64,000 bases of DNA from Halorubrum rutilum (GCF_024494565.1 NZ_JANHDN010000007.1:62001-126000), one strand, 5' to 3'; shown: positions 42,045 through 50,708, counted from the first letter of the stretch. Notes: generated by a model from the letters alone, not told the origin. Program-made: numbers and translations.

Positions 42045-43001
42045 TCACTTCCGACCGATCAGCGCGGGCCAGTGGTACGCGTCGAACCCGACGTACGCGG
42101 CGATCTCGCGGCGTTCCAGCGCGAGGAAGCCGGCGAGGATCGCGACGAACCCGACGACGGCCTCCGCCTCGATCAGGCTGCCGAGCAGGAGCCAGCTCCC
42201 GGCCGCGGCGACGACGGGCTCGGCGTACCCGACGAGGTGGAGCTGCGCCGGCCCGACCGCGTCGAGCAGCGCGAAGTAGATCAGGAACGCGAGGACGCCC
42301 GACAGCAGCGTGAGGTACGCGAGCGAGGCGATCGCGGTCCGGGTCCACTCGATCGCGGCCGGCGACTCGCCGAGCGCGGCGGCGCCGACGAACAGGAGCC
42401 CGGCGCCGATGACCATCGCCCAGCCCTGCAGGGCGGCGATCGGGAGGTCGGTCCGGAGCGGCCGGAGCAGCACCGCGCCCAGCGAGAAGGCGACGGCGCC
42501 GGCGAACGCGAGCCCGACGCCGAGCAGGGCGGAACCGTCGACGCCGGCCGCCGCGGGATCGGCGATCACCACCACCCCGAGGATCCCGAGCGCGAAGCCG
42601 CCGATCTCGACGGGGCCGAGGCGCTCGTTCGGGAGGAGGAGGGCGGCGAACACCGCGGTCAACACCGGCGCGAGGCTCACGACGACGGCGGCGACCGCGC
42701 CGGAGACGTACAGCTCGCCGACGTACAACAGGCCGTGGTAGGCGGCGATCACGAAGGTCGCCGCGACGGCGACGCCCAGCCACTCGTCGCGGCCCCGCGG
42801 CACCGTCCGGCCGGACGCGACCGCGGCGATCCCCAGCACGATCGCCCCGGCGATCGCGTACCGGACGCCGGCGAACAGCAGCGGCGGGAAGTAGTGCAGC
42901 CCGGCCTCGATCGCGACGAAGGAGGTGCCCCACAGGACCGCGAGGAGGACGAACGCGGCGACGACCGATTCCGAAGTAGAGAGGAACGTCCGTGACTTCA
43001 T
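42045..43001 (-). CDS. EamA/DMT-family transporter
   Basis: A 318-residue, 10-span drug/metabolite-type transporter made of two EamA repeats. Landmarks are VLLAVLWGTSFVAIEAGLHYFPP at the N-terminus, VVSLAPVLTAVFAALLLPNERLGPVEIGG at the end of repeat 1 and LVGYAEPVVAAAGSWLLLGSLIEAEA in repeat 2, the usual E-rich turns. The substrate is unknown. It is divergent from the Lrp-like regulator across 182 bp, so that regulator is a good candidate for controlling it. GTTTAACC on the minus strand at about 43033 is its TATA element. Confidence 0.9.
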   Translation of the reverse strand: MKSRTFLSTSESVVAAFVLLAVLWGTSFVAIEAGLHYFPPLLFAGVRYAIAGAIVLGIAAVASGRTVPRGRDEWLGVAVAATFVIAAYHGLLYVGELYVSGAVAAVVVSLAPVLTAVFAALLLPNERLGPVEIGGFALGILGVVVIADPAAAGVDGSALLGVGLAFAGAVAFSLGAVLLRPLRTDLPIAALQGWAMVIGAGLLFVGAAALGESPAAIEWTRTAIASLAYLTLLSGVLAFLIYFALLDAVGPAQLHLVGYAEPVVAAAGSWLLLGSLIEAEAVVGFVAILAGFLALERREIAAYVGFDAYHWPALIGRK

Positions 43002-43150
43002 TGAGTGTCAGATCGAAGATTCTCGACGTGGTTAAACTATTCTCTTAGAATTGGAGGTATTTAGAATGAACAATCACACATACGAACGAACTGCAATACG
43101 GTCCCGGATCGAGCACCGTTCTTGGAGTCGAGTACAAGCCTGTCGGTCGG

Positions 43151-43157
43151 AATATAC
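43151..43157 (+). promoter_or_regulatory. Promoter of the Lrp-like gene
   Basis: AATATAC lies 27-33 bp upstream of the ATG at 43184. It sits in an AT-rich divergent region (43002-43183) shared with the EamA transporter. Confidence 0.5.
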
Positions 43158-43183
43158 AACAGTCTCTCACGCGAAGGCGGGGT

Positions 43184-43666
43184 ATGGACGAGCGCGACGT
43201 GCGGCTGTTGAAGGCGATCTCGGACCTCGGCACCGGGAGTCCCGAGCGGCTCCACGAGGAGACCGGGATCCCGGTGTCGACGATCCACTACCGGCTGAAC
43301 AACCTGCGCGACGACGGCGTGATCGAGAACGACCTGTACGACCTCGACCACGAGGCGCTCGGGCTCGGCGTCACCGTGATCGTCGAGGTGCTCGCCGACT
43401 ACGAGGGGCCGTACGAGGCGTTCGCAGACGAACTGCTCGCGGTCGAGGGGGTCACGGAGGCGTTCTTCACGATGGGCGAGACCGACTTCGTCGTGCTCGC
43501 GCGGCTCTCCTCGTCCGACACCGTCGAGCGGCTGATCAGCGACTTCGAGGCGATCCCGGAGGTCGAGCGCACGAACTCGACGTTCACGATCGCGACCCTC
43601 CGCGACGAGCCGCGCGCGCCGGCGACGTACGACCTCGACACGCTGCTGGCGGAGTTGACGGAGTGA
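43184..43666 (+). CDS. Lrp/AsnC family transcriptional regulator
   Basis: A 160-residue regulator: N-terminal winged helix (1-60: LHEETGIPVSTIHYRLNNLRDDGVI) and C-terminal RAM ligand/oligomerisation domain (65-145: VTVIVEVLADYEGPYEAFADELLAVEGV, TEAFFTMGETDFVVLARL). Lrp-type proteins sense amino acids. Divergence from the EamA exporter suggests regulation of that gene in response to a small metabolite. Confidence 0.93.
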   Translation: MDERDVRLLKAISDLGTGSPERLHEETGIPVSTIHYRLNNLRDDGVIENDLYDLDHEALGLGVTVIVEVLADYEGPYEAFADELLAVEGVTEAFFTMGETDFVVLARLSSSDTVERLISDFEAIPEVERTNSTFTIATLRDEPRAPATYDLDTLLAELTE

Positions 43667-43695
43667 GACGGCGCCCGACCACCGAGCAGCGCGAA

Positions 43696-44223
43696 TCAGT
43701 CAGTGGTGATCGACGGCCCGATGGACCGCTCGACGAACAGGAGCGCGACGAGCCCCAGAACGACCAGCGTGTACGAGAGCGCGGCGAACAGCGCGTCCTG
43801 CGTCGTCGCGTACTCGGTGGTGCGGAAGATGATCACCTTCCGGACCATCGCGATGACGCCGGTGTAGATTACCAGCCTGACGATGCGACGGGTGTCGCTC
43901 TGTTCGATGTACGCGACGACCGTCTCGTACACCTCGACGATGATGAGCAGGAGGAGTCCCGTCTCGATGAAGCTGATGACGGTGTTCGGGTCCGTGATCT
44001 CGCCGGTGGGGACCGACTCCGCGATCTGGATCGCGAGGTCGACGACACCGATGCCGAACAGGAGCGCGAAAAGCGCCGCGGCGGCCAACTCGACGCCGTG
44101 AACGAACTGGTTTGTCACCTCCGAGACGCGGTCGCCGCGGGTGTGTGCGACTGCCGGATCGGGTGCGGGACCGGATCCGTCGGTCCGTGACGTGTCGTCG
44201 TCGGTCGGTGGCGGATCGTCCAT
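43696..44223 (-). CDS. PsiE-family membrane protein
   Basis: A 175-residue protein with an acidic N-terminus and four membrane segments (about 42-65, 80-100, 112-130, 140-165). Blocks such as SFIETGLLLLIIVEVYETVVAY and VRLVIYTGVIAMVRKVIIF match the phosphate-starvation-inducible PsiE family. The role is unknown; no phosphate genes are adjacent. It converges with the Lrp gene, 29 bp between stops. Confidence 0.85.
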   Translation of the reverse strand: MDDPPPTDDDTSRTDGSGPAPDPAVAHTRGDRVSEVTNQFVHGVELAAAALFALLFGIGVVDLAIQIAESVPTGEITDPNTVISFIETGLLLLIIVEVYETVVAYIEQSDTRRIVRLVIYTGVIAMVRKVIIFRTTEYATTQDALFAALSYTLVVLGLVALLFVERSIGPSITTD

Positions 44224-44309
44224 CGAGTGTTACCTCTCGGATCGGGATACGGGCCGGCGACAAGTAAGTGACGGGGACGACCGGGGGCGGAATGTGCGAC
44301 CGTCGGGCG

Positions 44310-46193
44310 CTACGACCGCTCGGCGATCTCCTCGCGGAGCACGTCGGAGACGACCTCGCCGTCGGCCTTCCCGCGGAGCGCCCCCATGGCCTCGCCCATC
44401 AGGCCGGAGAACGCGCCCATCCCCTCGGCCTCGACTTGGTCGGCGTTGCGCTCGACGACCTCGACGACCGCCTCGCGCACCTCGGCCTCGCTCACGCCCG
44501 AGAGGCCCGCCTCCTCGACGGCCGCCGCGGCCGTGAGTTCGGGGTCCTCGGCGAGCGTCGCCAGCACCTCCGGCACCCCCTCCTTCGCGAGGTCGCCGTC
44601 CTCGACGAGCGCGAACAGGTCGAGGAAGTGGTCGTCCGTCAGGTTCTCGACGGGCGCGCCGTCCCGACGGATCTCCGTCGTCGTCGACTCCAGCGTCGAC
44701 GCGGCGAAGGTGGGGTCGACGCCGCGGTCGACCGCGGTCTCGAACAGCGGGAAGCGCCGGCCGAACGCGACCTGCTCGGCGAGTCCGCGGTCGAGCCCGA
44801 ACTCCTCGACGTAGCGGTCGGTCTTCTCGTCGAGGAGCTCCGGGCGGTCCACGTCGGACGGGTCGGGCTCGACCGGCGGTACGTCCGTCTCGGGGTACAT
44901 CCGCGCGGCGCCCGGCAGCGGCCGGAGGTAGCGCGTGGTCCCGTCGTCGTTGGCGCCGCGGGTCTCCTCGGGGACGCCCTCGATCGCGGCGGCGGCGCGG
45001 TCGGCGGCGGCCTCGATCGCGAGGTCGGCCGTCTCCGGGTCGGCGGCGACGATGGCGACCGCGTCGCCCTCGCCCGCGCCGACCGCGTCGCGGAGGGCGT
45101 CGACCTCTTCGTCCGTCACGCCGTAGGCCGGCAGCTCGTCGGTGTGGAAGATCCCGCCCGCGCCGTGGCGCTTCGCGTGGTCGGAGAGCTCCGTGCCGAG
45201 CCGGCGGTCGGGCTGGATCTCGCGGCCGACGAGCCCGTCGAAGCCGAAGAGGGGGACCGCGGTGACCTTCCCGCCCGCGTCGAGCGCGCCCCGGATGACG
45301 CCCGACTCGGTGTCGGCGAAGACGTCGGTGACGTCCGCGACGTCGCCCACGCTCGCGTCGCGGTCGCGGAGTTCGTCGCGGATCGCCAGGAGTTCGGCCT
45401 GCCGCCCGACCTCGCCGCGGACGATCTCCTCGATCCCCCGGAGGTCCTGAACCCCCTTCACCTCGACGCGGGCGCCGTCGGCGATGGAGACGTTCACGTC
45501 CTGCCGGATCGTCCCGAGCCCGCGCTTGACCGCGCCCGTCGAGCGCAGCAGCATCCCGATCCGCTCGGCGGCCTCGCGGGCGCCCTCGGGGCTCCGGATG
45601 TCGGGGCCGGTCCCGATCTCGACGAGGGGGACGCCGAGGCGGTCGAGGGAGTAGACGACCCCGTCCTCCTTCTCCTCGACGCGCTTGGCCGACTCCTCCT
45701 CCAGCATGAGGTCGACGATCGACACCCGGCCCTCGCTCGTCTCGATCTCCCCGCTCTGGCCGAGCAGGATCGAGCGCTGGAAGCCGGAGGTGTTCGATCC
45801 GTCGATGACGAGCTTCCGCATCACGTGCGCCTGGTCGACGACCGACACGTCGAGCAGGTCGGCGATCTGCAGCGCCACGGAGAGGGCCTCGTCGTCGACG
45901 CGGCGCGGCGGCTCGTCGTCCTCCTCGACGAGGCAGGTGGTGTCGTACGCGAGGTAGGTGAACTCGCGGTCGACGCGGCTCTCCTCCACCGCGGCGTCGT
46001 CGAGCTCGCCCAGCTCGCTCTTCGTCGGGTGGAGCCGCCGGGTGATCGACCGGTCGGACTCCTCGGGGTCGCGCTCGACGGTGGGGGAGTCGCAGAACAG
46101 CTTCGTCTCCGTGTCGAGCTGCTGGTGGATCTCCAGCCCGGCGACGAGCCCCAGCTCCTCGTAGTCGTACTCGGGGGTCGCGTCCGTACTCAT
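44310..46193 (-). CDS. gatE: Glu-tRNA(Gln) amidotransferase subunit E
   Basis: GatE is the archaeal-specific tRNA-binding and kinase subunit of GatDE, which converts Glu-tRNA(Gln) to Gln-tRNA(Gln). The 627-residue length is normal. The cradle domain begins DYEELGLVAGLEIHQQLDTETKLFC (first 35 residues). RKLVIDGSNTSGFQRSILLGQSGEIE follows and VKRGLGTIRQDVNVSI is the GatB/E signature. A GAD insertion domain and a C-terminal YqeY-like helical tail (FSGLMGEAMGALRGKADGEVV) complete it. GatD is not in the window. Confidence 0.95.
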   Translation of the reverse strand: MSTDATPEYDYEELGLVAGLEIHQQLDTETKLFCDSPTVERDPEESDRSITRRLHPTKSELGELDDAAVEESRVDREFTYLAYDTTCLVEEDDEPPRRVDDEALSVALQIADLLDVSVVDQAHVMRKLVIDGSNTSGFQRSILLGQSGEIETSEGRVSIVDLMLEEESAKRVEEKEDGVVYSLDRLGVPLVEIGTGPDIRSPEGAREAAERIGMLLRSTGAVKRGLGTIRQDVNVSIADGARVEVKGVQDLRGIEEIVRGEVGRQAELLAIRDELRDRDASVGDVADVTDVFADTESGVIRGALDAGGKVTAVPLFGFDGLVGREIQPDRRLGTELSDHAKRHGAGGIFHTDELPAYGVTDEEVDALRDAVGAGEGDAVAIVAADPETADLAIEAAADRAAAAIEGVPEETRGANDDGTTRYLRPLPGAARMYPETDVPPVEPDPSDVDRPELLDEKTDRYVEEFGLDRGLAEQVAFGRRFPLFETAVDRGVDPTFAASTLESTTTEIRRDGAPVENLTDDHFLDLFALVEDGDLAKEGVPEVLATLAEDPELTAAAAVEEAGLSGVSEAEVREAVVEVVERNADQVEAEGMGAFSGLMGEAMGALRGKADGEVVSDVLREEIAERS

Positions 46194-46287
46194 TACGCCA
46201 CACTCCGGCGGCGCGCGACTAAAAGGGTGGCAGTTCGCGCGAGCGACGAGAATCGTGATTACTGAGAGTGCTCATAAATGACTGGGA

Positions 46288-46601
46288 GGTGGCGCGTGCC
46301 TGCGAGCGGCCGCCGCCGGTGGCCGCGAGACAGCACGCGCGAGGGAGTCGGCCGACCGGAGCGAAGCGGAGGGAGGCCGACGAGGCTGGGGAGGCGTGAG
46401 GTGCCGTGCTGTGCGGGGCGGGACTCAAAGGGGCAGCCGCGAAACCGCAGTAGGCGACGTAAGCACCGCAGCGAGCGTAGCGAGCGAGGAGCGCAACGAG
46501 CGTACTGCGGTTTCGCGGCTGGGGCTTTGGAGGTGTCCGCCGTCGATCCGCCAACAGCAATTTATGACCGAGCGGGTGGGGCTTTGGCGGTGCTCACGAT
46601 G
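46288..46601 (+). repeat. Structured interspersed repeat, copy B (complete)
   Basis: The clearest copy. Stem 1 is GCGCGTGC/GCACGCGC (46292-46299 with 46333-46340) with an inner CGGCC/GGCCG. Stem 2 is GTCGGCC/GGCCGAC (46347-46353 with 46375-46381). Conserved linkers are GAGGCTGGGGAGGCGTGAGG and CAAAGGGGCAG. Stem 3 has 19-bp arms CAGCCGCGAAACCGCAGTA (46434-46452) and its exact complement (46503-46521) around a 50-nt loop rich in AGCGAGCG. The tail has two GGGGCTTTGG units starting 57 bp apart (46521, 46578). It lies upstream of gatE and downstream of tRNA-Leu. Confidence 0.88.
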
Positions 46602-46722
46602 TCGCTAGTCGGTACCCACCACAGAGTAGCCACTCGGCGCGTAACGTTCGAAAGGAGTTGTGCGTGGGTGCTGTCGTAGAGACAACACCGTGCATCGGTG
46701 TGGCGGGTGTGCCGCCGAGCGA

Positions 46723-46807
46723 TGCGTGGGACCGGATTTGAACCGGCGGACCTCTACAGGACAGCGCCCTCAACGCTGCGCCGTTGGCCTGGCTTGGCTA
46801 CCCACGC
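46723..46807 (-). tRNA. tRNA-Leu (anticodon GAG)
   Basis: An 85-nt class II tRNA. On the minus strand the acceptor GCGTGGG pairs with CCCACGC, discriminator A. The anticodon arm is CAGCG-TTGAGGG-CGCTG (anticodon GAG), followed by a long variable arm (TCCTGTAGAGGTCC region) and T-arm with GGTTCAAATCC. It has no intron and no encoded CCA. Confidence 0.95.
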
Positions 46808-46844
46808 TCGCGGTGTTCTGTCGCGTACTCACCTACCTTTCCCC

Positions 46845-46854
46845 TAATTAAAAG
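46845..46854 (-). promoter_or_regulatory. tRNA-Leu promoter
   Basis: The minus strand reads CTTTTAATTA, 38-47 bp upstream of the mature 5' end, in a locally AT-rich patch. Confidence 0.5.
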
Positions 46855-46990
46855 CCCTTCCATTCGGGAGTACCGTGCCGGGGTTTCGCAGACGGCCGGG
46901 CGGCGGAGCCGGCCGTGACTCGGCGACCGCGACCGGAACGCGCCGACCGCAACCGGCACGCGTTTGGGGGTCGCGTCCCACCTCACGAGC

Positions 46991-47551
46991 ATGTCCGACT
47001 GGGCCCGCGAGAACGTCCCCGTCCTGACCGCCGTCGCCTCCGTCGCCGCGCTCGCCGTGGTGTTCGGTGCCGTCGGCGGCGCGATCCCGAGTTCCCTCCT
47101 GCCGCGCGCGAGCGACGCCGTCCTCGCCGCGATCCCGCACTTCAACGCCGCCGTCTCCGCGACCGCCATCGTCACCATCCTCCTCGGGTGGCGGGCGATC
47201 TCGCGCGGGAACGTCCAGCGGCACCGGAACTTCATGATCGCCTCGTTCGGCCTCTTTACCGCCTTCCTCGTCGCGTACCTCTACCGGCTCATCCACGTCG
47301 GGACGACGCCGTTTCCCGGTCCCGAGCCCGTCTACACGTACCTCTACCTCCCCTTCCTCGGGATCCACGTCCTGCTCGCGATCGCCTGTCTCCCGTTCGT
47401 CTTCCACGCGCTCCTGCTCGCCGCGACGCGCTCGCACGAGGAGCTGTACCACACCCGGCACGCGCAGGTCGGTCTCGTCGGCGCCGTCCTCTGGCTGATC
47501 TCGTTCACGATGGGGATCGGCGTGTACGTCATGCTGTACCACGCCTTCTGA
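46991..47551 (+). CDS. DUF420 membrane protein
   Basis: A 186-residue protein with five membrane segments and DUF420 landmarks: HFNAAVSATAIVTILLGWRAI, QRHRNFMIASFGLFTAFLVAYLYR and FLGIHVLLAIACLPFVFHALLLA with YHTRHAQVGLVGAVLWL. Conserved histidines within spans suggest heme or copper association; in bacteria DUF420 genes often lie beside cytochrome oxidase genes. Here a halocyanin-like gene is two genes away, which is consistent with a respiratory role but not proof. Confidence 0.88.
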   Translation: MSDWARENVPVLTAVASVAALAVVFGAVGGAIPSSLLPRASDAVLAAIPHFNAAVSATAIVTILLGWRAISRGNVQRHRNFMIASFGLFTAFLVAYLYRLIHVGTTPFPGPEPVYTYLYLPFLGIHVLLAIACLPFVFHALLLAATRSHEELYHTRHAQVGLVGAVLWLISFTMGIGVYVMLYHAF

Positions 47552-47650
47552 TCCGGGCGATCCGTCCGGCACCGATCGATCCGAATTCGGGCCCCCGACC
47601 GCCGAGATCGACGACGAAGGTTGAAGCCGTCGTCGCCCGTACGGGCCGCC

Positions 47651-48163
47651 GTGCTGTTCCCGACCCACCTCCTCGTCGCCGGCTGGATCGGGTGGCTGTC
47701 CGGCCGCCCCCGCGTCCGGGAGCGCCTCCCGGGGACGCCGACGCTCTCGGTCGGGTGGCTCGTCGTCGGCGCGACGCTGCCGGACGCCGTCGACAAGCCG
47801 CTCGGCGCGCTGGGCGTCGTCGACGTCTACCACTCCGTCGGCCACTCCGCGCTGCTCGCTCCCCTCGCGGTCGCCGTCGCCGCGCGGCACCGACGCGGGC
47901 TCGCGGCGGCGGTCGGCTGGGGATCCCACCTCGCGCTCGACACGCTCCATATCGTCGTGAACGGACGGGCCGAGAACGCGGTGTCGCTGCTGTGGCCGGT
48001 GCTCGAACAGCCCGAGCCCCTGGGCATCCCGCCGGGAGATTTCGCGGCCTTCTACGTCGGGACGCCGTCGTTTTACCTCGAAGCGGTGATCTGGACCGCG
48101 GCGGTCCTCGTCGGGTTGCGGTCGCGGTTCGGCGTCGGCGCGGACCGGCGGACCGACGGCTGA
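47651..48163 (+). CDS. YdjM/DUF457-like membrane metal-dependent hydrolase
   Basis: A 170-residue membrane protein starting at GTG 47651 (MLFPTHLLVAGWIGWLSG). The His in FPTHLLV and the D/H pairs in GATLPDAVDKP, YHSVGHSALLAPL and GWGSHLALDTLH match the metal-ligand pattern of the YdjM/LexA-regulated (DUF457) hydrolase family. Four to five hydrophobic segments are present. The catalytic role is unproven for the family. Confidence 0.72.
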   Translation: MLFPTHLLVAGWIGWLSGRPRVRERLPGTPTLSVGWLVVGATLPDAVDKPLGALGVVDVYHSVGHSALLAPLAVAVAARHRRGLAAAVGWGSHLALDTLHIVVNGRAENAVSLLWPVLEQPEPLGIPPGDFAAFYVGTPSFYLEAVIWTAAVLVGLRSRFGVGADRRTDG

Positions 48164-48220
48164 CCCGCGGTCGGCGTCGGCGCGGACCGAGGGGTACGCC
48201 GCGGTCCGGTCGCGTTACCG

Positions 48221-48928
48221 TCAGTCGTTCGCCATCTGGTGGGCCGCGTAGAAGAGCGGGACGAGCAGCGCGCCGGCGAAGCCGAAGCCGAGCGCGAGCG
48301 CGCCGATGTCGCCCGCAGTGAGGGCGCGGCCGCCGCTCCCGCCGCCGTCCCCGCCGTCGCCGCCTCCACCGCTTCCGCCGTCTTCGCCGCCGCTTCCGCC
48401 GTCTCCGCCACCGCTCCCGCCGTCGCCGCCGTCCCCGCCGGCGTCCGGCTCGATGAGGTCGTCGTCGACGGAGCCGACCGCGACGGCCCCTTTCATTCCG
48501 GCCGCCCTGTGCGGCGTGCAGTAGTAGTTGAACGTGTCCCCGTCCCCGGCGTCCTCGAAGGTGTACTCGAAGGTGGTCCCCGCCTCGGAGACCGTCTCGC
48601 CGCTGTCGAACGTCTCGTCCTCGGCGACGACGTTGTGCGCGCCGCCCTCGCCGGTCCACTCCCAGACGACGGTCGTCCCGGGGTCGATCAGGATCGCCGC
48701 GGGGTCGAACCGGAGCCCGTTGACCGCGCCGACGCTGACCGTGACCTCGTCCCGCCCGGTGTAGTCGACGGTGCCCTCGTAGTTGTCGACGTCGTCCAGG
48801 TACCCGCCGTACTGGGCGGCCGCGGTCCCGGACCCGGCGGCGAGACCGGTCGCGACGGCGGCGCCGGCGGCGCCGGCCCTGAACAGCCCGCGGCGACTCA
48901 TCGTCGCGTCGTCGGCGTCGGATGTCAT
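48221..48928 (-). CDS. Halocyanin-like blue copper protein, membrane anchored
   Basis: A 235-residue exported electron carrier. A Tat signal (SRRGLFRAGAAGAAVATGLAA) is followed by a cupredoxin domain (about 45-145) with copper ligands His in GGAHNVVAED, then Cys, His and Met in YYCTPHRAAGMKGAV. A Gly/Asp/Ser-rich stalk of about 60 residues leads to a C-terminal membrane span (LGFGFAGALLVPLFYAA). This C-terminal anchor replaces the lipobox used by classic halocyanin. Start ATG 48901 (MSRRGLF) is an alternative. Confidence 0.9.
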   Translation of the reverse strand: MTSDADDATMSRRGLFRAGAAGAAVATGLAAGSGTAAAQYGGYLDDVDNYEGTVDYTGRDEVTVSVGAVNGLRFDPAAILIDPGTTVVWEWTGEGGAHNVVAEDETFDSGETVSEAGTTFEYTFEDAGDGDTFNYYCTPHRAAGMKGAVAVGSVDDDLIEPDAGGDGGDGGSGGGDGGSGGEDGGSGGGGDGGDGGGSGGRALTAGDIGALALGFGFAGALLVPLFYAAHQMAND

Positions 48929-49082
48929 ACGCGTACCTCCCGGCGTGGGCGTATTTAAATTCCCGATTCCGGGCTCGCGTCGCGAGAACCCGAGACGGCG
49001 GGGCCGCCGGGGGCGTGGCGGCGGGGACGAAGGGGGTTCGCCGGCACCGGAGAACGGGTCCGACCGGCCGACGACGACCCGA

Positions 49083-50582
49083 TCAGTCGTCCGCCGGCGT
49101 GGGGTCGGGCGCGGCGGTATCGAGGTCGCGGTCGGTCTCCTCGCCCTCGACGTCGAAGGGGTACTCCCCGGTGACGCAGCCGAGACAGAGGTCGGCGCGG
49201 CTCTCGCCGAGGGCCTCGGCGACGGCGTCGATCGAGAGGTACGAGAGGGAGTCGGCGCCGACCTGCTGGCGGATCTCCTCGGTGGAGGCGTCGGCGGCGA
49301 TCAGCTCCTCGCGGGTCGCCATGTCGATCCCGAAGTAGCAGGGCGCGACGATCGCCGGCGCGCCGATCCGGAGGTGGACCTCCTCGGCGCCCGCCTCGCG
49401 GACGAGGTCGACGAGCTGGGTCGACGTCGTCCCCCGGACGATCGAGTCGTCGATGATGGTGACCGACTTCCCCTCGACGGTCGACCGGATGGGGTTGAGC
49501 TTCAGCCGGACCGCGCGCTCGCGCTCGTCCTGCGTCGGCATGATGAACGTCCGACCGACGTAGCGGTTCTTCATCAGCCCCTCGGCGAACTCGATGCCGG
49601 CGTCCCCCTCCGGGCGGGGCTCCCCGTCCGCGGTCGTCTCGCCGGCCGCGTCGGCGTAGCCGGAGGCGAACGCGCGCCCGGAGTCGGGGACTGGCATCAC
49701 CACGTCCGACTCGGTGCCGGACTCCGCCCAGAGCTTGCGACCGAGCTTGCGCCGCACCTCGTAGACGAGGTTCTCGTCGATGACCGAGTCGGGGCGCGCG
49801 AAGTAGACGTGCTCGAAGAAGCAGTGCGCGGTCGACTCGCGCTCGACGAGCTGGTACGTGTCGTAGCCGCTCCCGTCGGGGTCGAGGACGACCAGCTCGC
49901 CCGGGCGCACGTCCCGGATCAGCTCTCCGTCGAGGGTGTCGATGGCGGCCGACTCGCTGGCGAGGACGTAGCCGCCGTCGATCTTCCCGAGACAGAGGGG
50001 GCGGTTCCCGAGCGGGTCGCGCACGCCAAGCACCGTGTCGTCGTGGGTGATCGCTAGCGAGTAGGAGCCGTGGATGCGGTTCATCGTGTGTTTGACGGCG
50101 CGCACGAGGTCCTCTTCGAGGAGGTTGCGCGCGAGGTCGTGGGCGATCACCTCGGTGTCGCCGTCGGAGGTGAACGCGTGGCCCGCCGCCGCGAGCTCCT
50201 CGCGCACCTCGTCGGCGTTGACGAGGTTCCCGTTGTGCGAGAGCCCGAGCGAGCCGGACTTGAACGAGACGGAGAACGGCTGCGCGCAGCTCTTGTCGAG
50301 GCTGCCGGCGGTCGGGTACCGGACGTGGCCGATACCGGTCCCGCCGGACAGCGACGCCAGGTCCCCCTCCTCGAACGCGTCGCCGACGAGCCCCCGCTCG
50401 ACGTGGCTGTGCTGTTGGAACCCGTCGTGCGTGACGATCCCCGCGGACTCCTGTCCCCGGTGTTGGAGCGCGTACAGCGCGTAGTACAGCGGCCGCGCGG
50501 CCTCGCGGTCAGCGAGCGAGACGCCGACGACGCCGCACTTCTCTCGCGGCCCGTCAGCGGTGTGGTCCCCACCGGCGTTCAT
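49083..50582 (-). CDS. purF: Amidophosphoribosyltransferase
   Basis: PurF catalyses the first step of purine synthesis (PRPP plus glutamine to phosphoribosylamine). The 499-residue protein has a ~15-residue propeptide before the catalytic cysteine in EKCGVVGVSLADRE, and LQHRGQESAGI and SHNGNLVNADEVR of the Ntn glutaminase domain. The PRPP loop is VTIIDDSIVRGTTSTQ (about 350). CYFGID near 400 and CLGCVTGEYPF near the C-terminus suggest a cluster-type PurF. The promoter GATTTTTATC is 25-34 bp upstream of the ATG. Confidence 0.96.
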   Translation of the reverse strand: MNAGGDHTADGPREKCGVVGVSLADREAARPLYYALYALQHRGQESAGIVTHDGFQQHSHVERGLVGDAFEEGDLASLSGGTGIGHVRYPTAGSLDKSCAQPFSVSFKSGSLGLSHNGNLVNADEVREELAAAGHAFTSDGDTEVIAHDLARNLLEEDLVRAVKHTMNRIHGSYSLAITHDDTVLGVRDPLGNRPLCLGKIDGGYVLASESAAIDTLDGELIRDVRPGELVVLDPDGSGYDTYQLVERESTAHCFFEHVYFARPDSVIDENLVYEVRRKLGRKLWAESGTESDVVMPVPDSGRAFASGYADAAGETTADGEPRPEGDAGIEFAEGLMKNRYVGRTFIMPTQDERERAVRLKLNPIRSTVEGKSVTIIDDSIVRGTTSTQLVDLVREAGAEEVHLRIGAPAIVAPCYFGIDMATREELIAADASTEEIRQQVGADSLSYLSIDAVAEALGESRADLCLGCVTGEYPFDVEGEETDRDLDTAAPDPTPADD

Positions 50583-50606
50583 GTACGCGAGGGTGAGGCG
50601 GGAGGC

Positions 50607-50616
50607 GATAAAAATC
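50607..50616 (-). promoter_or_regulatory. purF promoter
   Basis: The minus strand reads GATTTTTATC, 25-34 bp upstream of the purF ATG, implying a near-leaderless transcript. Confidence 0.55.
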
Positions 50617-50621
50617 CTCGT

Positions 50622-50667
50622 GTTCGTGGTGCGATCGGGATTTATGACAGAATATATATCCACGAAC
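50622..50667. promoter_or_regulatory. Inverted repeat upstream of the purF promoter
   Basis: GTTCGTGG (50622-50629) and its complement CCACGAAC (50660-50667) flank an AT-rich core that contains ATATATAT. The left arm begins about 6 bp upstream of the purF box A, a position suited to an activator or repressor site. The opposite side faces the 3' end region of no other promoter-dependent gene within 40 bp. Confidence 0.4.
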
Positions 50668-50708
50668 GCGGATCGAACCGGGCGACCCCGCCGGTCGCTC
50701 CGTCTCGT

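Noticed and set aside
46278..46679. 133-codon open frame spanning repeat copy B, with similar frames in copies A, C and D
   Set aside because: The frame is Arg/Ser-rich and is not conserved between copies: copy A has an in-frame stop after the AAGGGGCAG block and copy D is shifted. Hairpin complementarity explains the sequence better than coding.
46602..46722. Repeat-adjacent GTGTGG/CACC-rich stretch considered as an integration (att) site next to tRNA-Leu
   Set aside because: No duplicated tRNA 3' end, integrase gene or element boundary was found on either side.
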